From Bolinopsis microptera (Eukaryota; Ctenophora; Tentaculata; Lobata; Bolinopsidae), in assembly GCF_026151205.1 (NCBI RefSeq), contig NC_087078.1, positions 15,145,118-15,209,117 of the forward strand: a stretch of 64,000 bases of DNA. The letters are read 5' to 3'. The notes below the pieces were generated by a model. It was not told the origin of the DNA. It ran no database searches and was given only the letters and a program-made list of their open reading frames with translations. This document shows, in pieces, positions 57,201 through 64,000 of the stretch. The translations under genes and the position numbers were made by a program. Position 1 is the first letter of the stretch, and the number at the start of each line of letters is the position of its first letter.

Positions 57201-60200
57201 ACTGATCCGTCATAGGTTTAACTATAATTCAGTCCACCATTGTAGATTACAGTTGTTTTCCAACAGTTGTTTTTTTATGGCCCTCCCTCAGAAGTTATAG
57301 TCTTCCGGATAATTTAGCTATTTAAATACAATAAAGCAGATTGTAGTCACGACCATGAATAATAGTCACGCGTCACTCTATGAGTTTTTAGACGTGCTCC
57401 TTTTTAATCGATTTTATGATTTGAATTTCTTTTATTACCACCAACCAGGATAGGGTGATTCTTTTCTCTTTCCACGAAGCACGAACTCAAATTTCCCATA
57501 TAGAGCTGATAATAAAGTACTAAAGATAATAAAATATCATCTATTTATTAGATGTTCACATTGTTACACCGTTGATCAACGAACCATGAAGATAAACCCA
57601 GCAGATTTAATTTACATAACACCGCTGTTCCCGGAACCGTTCACACTTTTATAGTATCATCTTGTGAAATTCTTACCGTGCGTTAAAGTTTCTCAAACAA
57701 CTTATTAGCTGCTCAGTTGTCCAGCATTGTTGCTATAAACGATCTGAATTAAAATTCCTTGCGGGTGATTCCTTAATACTGTCTACAGAAATGGTCTTTG
57801 TAGACAATGCTATTGATCCTCAAGACAACCTCAGCTGCAAAGTGTCAACACCTTGCGGACACACGCCAGCCATTGCGACACAAGTCTCAAAAGCCTCTTA
57901 GAATAAGGCACTGTGCTCGTTTTTACGAAAGTTTTAATGTGTCGGCTATATTATCGACCCTGCTTAATTCTTGGATCGAGAAATTACAGATATCATATTG
58001 ATTGTCAATCACTTTAGTTGATACCCTAAATCGTAACATCTCCGTGCTATAAAATGTTATGACTAAAGCAGTCCCTAGTCACTCTTTAGCTATACTTGAG
58101 ACATACTTATAGTCCTTAGAAAAGTCCATATTTTCAGCGGCTTATTGATAGAATTTACAAGCTGGTAATACAAATTTACTATTGCGTCTACCACCTGCAA
58201 ATTTACCTAATAATCATAATTAGATTCACATTTAATCAATGATTCATATTTCTTCGATTTGGGATTAATAACCTGACAACTATATAGATTATCAGGATAA
58301 ATTCAGGTTTTATTTTTACTTAAATCACGACTAACGGGATCACTTGTATCATGACGATTGACGCCTGAATTGGCTCAACTCGAATTAAAATGTTCTTTGG
58401 CCACGCATCGTGTGGTCACTTAACGGCAAGTTACTTAGTTACCGCAAATGAGATTTTCTGATTGCCGTAATTAGAGTCGCTAATTGAGCGGTTATAAGGC
58501 ACTTTTCTTGAAAATGCACCGTTTATAAATGTTTACTAACTGTTTGTGGTGGTTTTAAAAATAGTCTATTATAAAGCATTTAATTAGTGATTATAAGCGA
58601 CTCAATTAGTGATTATAAGCGACTATCAGAAAATCCCATTTGTGGTAACTTTCCCACTTTAACACTAGTGTTATAGTGTTAATGTTGTCACTTGTTATGT
58701 TGTTAATTTCGACGCGTTTACTTTAACAAAGTTTCAATTCCACACTAGAACACCATGGCTTTACAGACTACAGCTGGATACCAGATCGCCCGCGATGTGT
58801 ACCGATGCGTGATACTAGATGATTAGATTTAACAGACATAATTAATGATAATTACTATTGTTATTCAACCTAAATATACTCAATAAATTCGTTACCTGGC
58901 AGTCTGCACCGTCATCTCTCCGACGATTTCTCTTGACATTTTTACGCACGACCAATACAGTTTCTTCGCTTGTCTCAGGTTCGTAACGGCGACCTGACGT
59001 GATTTGAGCGTCACTTTCGGTTAAGTCATTATTCTCTTTGGTAATCGTTATCAATGTCATTTATGCGAAATCATTTAAATTACATAACTTATATAACTAT
59101 TGCTAGTTTGGTGGCGAGACTCGAGAGCTTTGCTAGTATGATATGCCGTTCTAAAGTCAATTAATATAACATTATATTTGAATATTTTAATCTTGCAGCG
59201 ATTTATGGTTGACTTTATCATGAAACATATTTCCTCGACCCACTGAATGTACGCGTACGGGCATTTATTCAATTCTTTCATTATTTGGTTAATTGACAAT
59301 GCTTGATATTAAGTCACTATCAGCGCACTTATATGTCTGGCAAACAAAAGTAGTAAGTACTGTGTAAAATCAAATTTTATTTTGTCATTGTCTTGACACG
59401 AATTTTCAATTTTCATTCAATCATATCCAATTTCAATTGATATTATATGGCTGCGTGACTCCAAGTTCTGCCAGTACCACTCATTTGGAGGTATATTTGC
59501 CAATCGTGATCTCTAAACTACAGAACCATTTCGGCGGAACTGCACGAGCGTGCTGTACGGCTCCTATATATTACCATAGAGTTGCATATGGGTTAAATCA
59601 CAACTTTAGCCAGCAACAGACCCTAAAGTTTACAGAAAGTAAAACCTGTGTTACTGTCGACTTTACAATTTACGACCAGGTGCACTTTAAATCAGGCGCT
59701 GGGCATTGAGCAAGTGCCAACCAATCGTATCTCTATTCTCCATTGCAGTTTGAACCACGAAAGGCACTTAATCTGCGGAGAGTCAGGACCTACAAACCTT
59801 AGCTAATCGAGACCTGTTTTGAAATAAATCATATTGCTTATTAATTCTCAGGTCGCACCCAAAGTTTATTAAATTTTGTATAGATGTAATACTGACCGAA
59901 TATATTTGGTGATCAATATTATGCTCCTCCGTGTTAGAGGTACTAGCAGGAACCCGTATAACCCTAAAATGGTGTCAAGACTCAAGAGACCAAAATAATT
60001 ATTACCTATTTAATTCGCGTTTTTGACACCACTTGGGGTACCAAATTTTGGGCTCTAAAACTCCTATTTCTTGGCCAATCTTTTATTTTTCAATGCTGAT
60101 TAGTGATTTGGAGGCCATTAAAGCATTTGACCCAGTCAAAAAAGTTTCAGTTGTATATATTTTTCGGTTTTGCGTTAAAGTTGATGCCGTGGTGTCAGTA

Positions 60201-63200
60201 AAATGGCATATATATATATATATATATATGGTGATAATGGATGTAAAGGTACTTCAACCGAATTAACAATCCAACCGTGTGTATGACGTGTCCCAGTAGC
60301 CAATCATAATATATATATATATATATATCGTCTCGCTTTATGTATAGTAAGATATTAACCTTCACGCTCCTATAATCACGTTTATCACGTTTATGTTGAA
60401 CTTGAAGCAGATACAATGATATGAGCTCTTATATCAGCCTCAAAAGGGTGTCACGTATTTACTATGACTATATGATATGTACCGTCTGCATCCGCGCCTT
60501 TTTCTCTACTGTCAAAATGAAAACACCAATTCTCAAAACCAAGATCACGAAAGAGCTGAAGCGAACACATGCATTGAATTTTGGACACTCCGCGCAAAGT
60601 CCGTCCGTAATATTTTGGTTGCTATCAGAGTATGAAAGCTCAAAGTATAGGTATTATCATGTATTAAAAAAATTTACTTCGAATTCGATATGTCCAACAG
60701 CCATATGGTTACATTGTAACTGCAGCCAATTACAGGAGCAGCGAAGGTCCAGTTGCAATTAAGCCAGCGACGGTTAAGGAGGTGTATTGCATACGCCCGA
60801 GGCTTCAGCCTTCGCTGCAATGGATACGAACCATCAGTGGGAGTTCCATCTTTCAGATTCAAAGTCAAACGTGTTAACCAGTGAGCCACTAAAGCGATTA
60901 GCGAAGTTCTTGTCGGGAATAATATGGTGACTATAAAGCTGTGATCATAATTCTAGGCATCACTAAAAGCATTTTTCCAGATAAACGGATATTTAATGTG
61001 GTACTGGTACGGTATGAAGATTGATCGGGTTACTGTGCGTAATGCCGAAATTTTCTGTCCTAAATTACGCAGCACTGTAGGTTGACCACCTGCGATTCCC
61101 CAAATCTATTCGCACTCACACTATATAGCTAATCTTTATCTACTGAGTCGCCGCAACTTTATCATCATATTATATAGTGACATGATATTTCTAAATGCAT
61201 GTTCTGAGGATCGTACCTCGTTTAAAGGTTTAACATCATACCAACCCGGTTGGTAAAATAGTGTAAAAAAGTGAAGTGAACCCCCCCCCCCCCACCTATT
61301 AACTAACCTGTTCGTTCTCAGTGTTGGCTGCAAGACCCTCTAACAGTAGCGCCTTCAGCCTCCAGCTGGCTGCAATAAAAACATGCTTAGAGTTGAGCAG
61401 ATTCTCCAGAATTTGAGTTGACTTCTCTATCTGCCACAGCGCTTCCGGGAAATTGTATTGATTGTAACCCTGGTAGAAATATAGTTTTACACGGCAACTG
61501 CCTGTATGATCATAATCGTTACAGAGGTATTTGCGGTGATATGCATTGTGCAGTACCAGTGATAATTTTAAAGAATGCAAGAGCATCTCCCAAGAATGCG
61601 ATCATTTAGTAGAGCTATTTAAATTGGATACTTGAATTGTTTCAGTTGCGTAGCCAGTCTACTGGATTCCACAGTAAAGCGTACAAATGGTCTGGGAACA
61701 GGATTTGCACCGGAATTTCAGTTTTACTCAAAATCGAATACATACAAAGTAGACAAGTTCATTGCAATCAATTTGACACAGTCCTGATAACAGCTATTGC
61801 CAATATACTATATTGCTATATTATATAGCTACAGAGTTATTTACGATCCTAGACTATTTGTGTTGACTGTTGACAACACAATCAATACATGTTACCGTTC
61901 TAGAACTTCTTTTCGTCTCATTTTAGAGCGCTAATTTCTTAATTTCGAGAAGCGAGTTAAGCACGTACCAGACATGGAGGTTACGGCTGATTTTTTTGTA
62001 AATTCAATGTAACATTTTATATGAAAAATGCATAGATTCTTCAATTTTTAATTTGTTTTTCACTTTCAGTCTTGCTTATTTTCTTGGCGGTTCATTTATT
62101 GCCCCGCCCCCCCCCCCCCCCCCCCCTACTCGATATTTTACATTTATATATAAAATCGGCATACGTCATAATGATAAAGAATATAGGACTCCACGAGAAA
62201 ACATTTTATAGGTCAATCATAAGCTTATATTTGTACATATGACTTAGACAGGAAGTTTATTGAGGAATTTGATGTTTTCATCCGTGTCTATAACTAAATA
62301 AAAACCTAACATTTTAAAAATGAATATCGAATATTTCGAGGATTTTTAAAAATCTTCGACCTTGACGTGTCAAAATTTAAAAAAATGTTTCAATATTTCT
62401 GGACTGTCAGAAATGAGAAACTCAAAGGAATGGGATGAATTTGAGTTGTAACATTCCTGATCCCCAATCACGTACAATCTTGTCTGACTTGGCGAATTGA
62501 TAAATATAGGTGTTTCAATCCCATCTAATCGTGAAAGAGCGCCAAATATGCTTCACGTCCTACGCACCATGGTTATAACTAGAGATTAATCGAATCTAGA
62601 ATAAGCACACATTAGACATGATTGATATAAATATCCGTGTACTTGATTATTGGTCAACTCACAAATCGAAGCTTACAGCTGTAACAGCCAGTATAAGCCA
62701 AATCAGTAATCATAACTGGTCGCGAATATTCTGATCAGCTTTATTAATACGGATCGTTCAAGAGTGCAATTAATCTTGTTTCGATCGGAAGGTATCTTGT
62801 TTATAAATATCAGTATAACGTAAATGTCGATGGAAGTCTTGGAACTTCTCGTTCATCATATTATGTTCCCCGAAGCCAATTTCAGGTATTGGCCCCAAAT
62901 TCTCTATGTTGCAGGTTATATTTATTGAAAGTAGAACTAATTGTCATTTTAAAGTCAGCTATTTTGTTGCTCTGCTGCAACATTTAGGATTTCAATTGTA
63001 GACACTCAAGACAGCGATATAGGTATACAGTGTATATAATATAGAGATAAAGGTCGCGGCTGTAAGATTGGCAATGAAGCTTACCATACCATGTTGGTGG
63101 GGTACAAAGCTAAAAGTTAGTTCATTAATTTATTTATGAGTTCTGTCTTGGAATCTCTGTATGTCCTGCCACGTGGTGACAGTAAAATGCAGCCAATGGT

Positions 63201-64000
63201 CGAATCAACCTTTATAGCTACTAGGCGTAACAGTAAAGTGAATAGCTCTGCATATCTAAGTATCTAGCAAAGGCTCTGCCGACAAGACAGATTTAAGATT
63301 ATTATAAACACTCTGAAATGCTCACCTGAATAAATAGAGCAAGACCAAGTGCCTGTCGAGCACAAGCTGTCTTCAGATTCACGTCTCCTAGAGTATTGAG
63401 GAATATGTCAAGACATTGTCTGTATACTTGGACACTTTCGTCAATGTCACCTGAGATAAGATTAGAGATAAGATTGGAGATAAGATTTAGGTGTTCTATG
63501 TTTGTGTATCTATTGCCTAAACTTGAATTATCAATACTAGTCATGCAAAAGGTATGTAAGTGTAACAAGTTCAAGGTCCCAACTCTCAAACATACTAAAG
63601 TTTTGGAATGGCCGTCGCTGTTAGTTAACAATGTTAATTGGACACGTTGACTCAAGTTTTGGCACTGCAATAAAATCCCGATTTACCGCGGCCATTTCCT
63701 TCCCCAAATATGGCTTAACATGCACAATGTATACTGATAAAACCCCGGTTTACCGCAAACCCCGATTTACCGCGGCTGTTTCCTTTCCCCCAAACTCCGC
63801 GGTAAATCGGGGTTTTACTGTACTTTACAGAAACTTTATTCAATTTTTCAAAAATAACTAGACAGTATTATAAACTCATGTTTAGCAAGTAAAATCCATA
63901 AATCAGCAAGGTCTGAGCGTGGCAGGGATGGCTGGCCCCGTGCGTCTCCTCGCTTAGTTTCAGAGAGTAAACCACCAGAGCTTTGGCTTCAGTGAAGAGC
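51279..64000 (-). CDS. APPBP2-like: APPBP2-like TPR protein, C-terminal part
   Basis: Human APPBP2 is a tetratricopeptide-repeat protein that binds the APP basolateral sorting signal and serves as a substrate receptor of a Cullin-2 ubiquitin ligase. Exons on the minus strand: 63876 to beyond 64000, 63450-63326, 61469-61308, 52579-52447, 52163-52067, 51959-51837 and 51397-51279 (stop TAG). Matches in order: ASHPCHAQTLLIYGFYLLN (human SKHPKYSDTLLDYGFYLLN), DESVQVYRQCLDIF (CQSVAIYQAALDIR), AASWRLKALLLEGLA (LASSKRVKALILEEIA), GKVYRVLGKPHKAEDC (GRLYQSMRKFKEAEEM) and HIATLYAFDLDKKTYAERLF (HLASLYNYDMNQYENAEKLY). Phases agree within each group. An exon for the roughly 30 residues between 61308 and 52579 should exist, phase 0 to 2, but I could not find it. 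The N-terminal half is off the window. Confidence 0.88.
52707..53220. repeat. tandem duplication in an APPBP2 intron
   Basis: Units of about 225-235 bp (52707-52930 and 52990-53220) share TAATAACTGATGTGACAAAG, TAAACATGTCTTGCCCCT, GAATATTGTCCAGAACAT and GTGACAAAATTAACTTT. The second unit has a 30-bp insertion. Non-coding. Confidence 0.82.
53221..55241. other. APPBP2 intron sequence
   Basis: No exon recognised on the minus strand. A TATATAAAG at about 54612 on the plus strand, about 60 bp before an ACA|GTAAGTT donor-like site, could mark an unrelated transcript start. Confidence 0.3.
55242..55326. repeat. perfect 85-bp palindrome
   Basis: Arms of 42 bases around a single central base (55284): CTTGTCTTTATCATATTG at the left end and its exact complement at the right. 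It could form a cruciform or, if transcribed, a long hairpin. Confidence 0.9.
55534..55567. repeat. perfect 34-bp palindrome
   Basis: TTTTGCAGCATTTGCTA followed directly by its exact reverse complement. Confidence 0.9.
56134..56242. repeat. 109-bp hairpin in a dispersed repeat unit
   Basis: GTTCGTAAAAAGCATTAAGA at the left is matched exactly inverted at the right end. Inner arms (AAGCCCAGTGCC against GGCACTGGGC) enclose a small loop. Part of the flank recurs near 56380 and 57005. Confidence 0.85.
56370..57560. repeat. diverged tandem repeat units in an APPBP2 intron
   Basis: Two units (about 56370-56800 and 57000-57560) share GTTCGTAAAAAGGTAAGATTGG-like starts, CAAGGTGCAAGACAGCTTC, ACGCGTCAYTCTATRAGTTT and TATTACCACCAACCAGRATAG, ending in CTGATAATAAAGTACT. 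A third, more diverged relative may lie at about 55740-56270. Function unknown. Confidence 0.65.
57561..59940. other. APPBP2 intron sequence
   Basis: No exon recognised. 58570-58630 has a short direct repeat (TTAATTAGTGATTATAAGCGACT type). Nothing else stands out. Confidence 0.3.
59941..60356 (-). repeat. dispersed repeat, copy 2 (reverse of 32849-33169)
   Basis: Starts TACTAGCAGGAACCC and ends TATAGTAAGATATT. It is longer than copy 1 because of an extra segment between two TA-dinucleotide tracts (about 60208-60328). Confidence 0.8.
60820..60890 (-). repeat. tRNA-derived SINE head
   Basis: On the minus strand TGGCTCACTGG (A-box type) is followed, 56 bases on from its start, by GGTTCGTATCC (B-box). 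Between them ACTTTGAATC resembles an anticodon loop reading TTG (Gln). The boxes are about 12 bases further apart than in a normal tRNA and the acceptor stem does not pair, so this is more likely a SINE remnant than a working tRNA. Confidence 0.5.
60891..61307. other. APPBP2 intron sequence
   Basis: No feature other than a 13-base C tract at about 61281-61293. Confidence 0.3.
61470..63325. other. APPBP2 intron sequence
   Basis: No exon or gene seen. A C tract of more than 20 bases at about 62103-62126 resembles the ends of the poly-G/poly-C MITEs, but no partner end was found. Confidence 0.35.
63667..63830. mobile_element. small MITE in an APPBP2 intron
   Basis: Inverted ends CAATAAAATCCCGATTTACC and GGTAAATCGGGGTTTTACTG about 164 bp apart, with inner repeats of CCCCGATTTACCGCGG. 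The end sequence resembles some pogo/Tigger-type elements. No coding capacity. Confidence 0.65.

Noticed and set aside
60421-60762. 113-codon plus-strand frame
   Set aside because: No homology; the composition is that of intron DNA and it ends just before a tRNA-derived repeat.

Overview
The window is AT-rich animal DNA. It holds intron-containing orthologues of conserved metazoan genes, short GT-AG introns plus one likely GC-AG intron, TTAGGG-type telomeric repeats and a large, varied set of transposable elements. The mix of Kolobok, Academ, MULE, CR1/L2-like and RNase H-bearing LINEs suits an invertebrate, possibly an early-branching one. The sequence does not let me name the species.

Four host genes are convincing. 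(1) The 5' part of an ornithine decarboxylase-like gene (minus, 355-1309, running off the left edge). (2) A complete 13-exon PUF60/half-pint splicing factor (plus, 21162-27952, about 549 aa) with an RS-like segment. Its first intron carries a single-exon antisense gene for a small secreted protein with three Vps62-type repeats (minus, 21517-22176). (3) An MFSD12-like membrane transporter (plus, 45661-49619) in which one expected exon was not found. (4) The 3' part of an APPBP2-like TPR protein (minus, 51279 to beyond 64000), tail to tail with the transporter, with one internal exon not found.

From 1.5 to 21 kb the window is mostly mobile DNA. It contains a degenerate copy of the PUF60 first-exon region interrupted by a poly-G-ended MITE, a 2.8-kb foldback element (2977-5768) and a 5'-truncated LINE with RNase H (6968-8741). 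An Academ transposon with 390-bp inverted ends and an XPG-like nuclease (8791-12344) and a Kolobok transposon (12379-16634) sit 31 bp apart inside one copy of a 185-bp repeat; a copy of that repeat without either transposon lies at 6005-6188. LINE fragments, a MITE with a telomere-repeat core (18465-18893) and a CR1/L2-like LINE (about 19470-20968) follow.

The region 28-45 kb has no certain gene. It holds a decayed MULE with a MITE inside it, several palindromes, a diverged 1.55-kb tandem duplication (34753-37885), a 2.86-kb near-perfect palindrome (39827-42684) and a LINE fragment.

The most striking object is the Kolobok element. Besides an open THAP-domain transposase it carries a separate open gene for a protein matching the zinc-binding cytoplasmic tail of the P2X7 receptor. 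Its internal repeats show two tandem copies of a two-gene unit with reciprocal deletions: one copy kept the transposase, the other kept the P2X7-tail gene.
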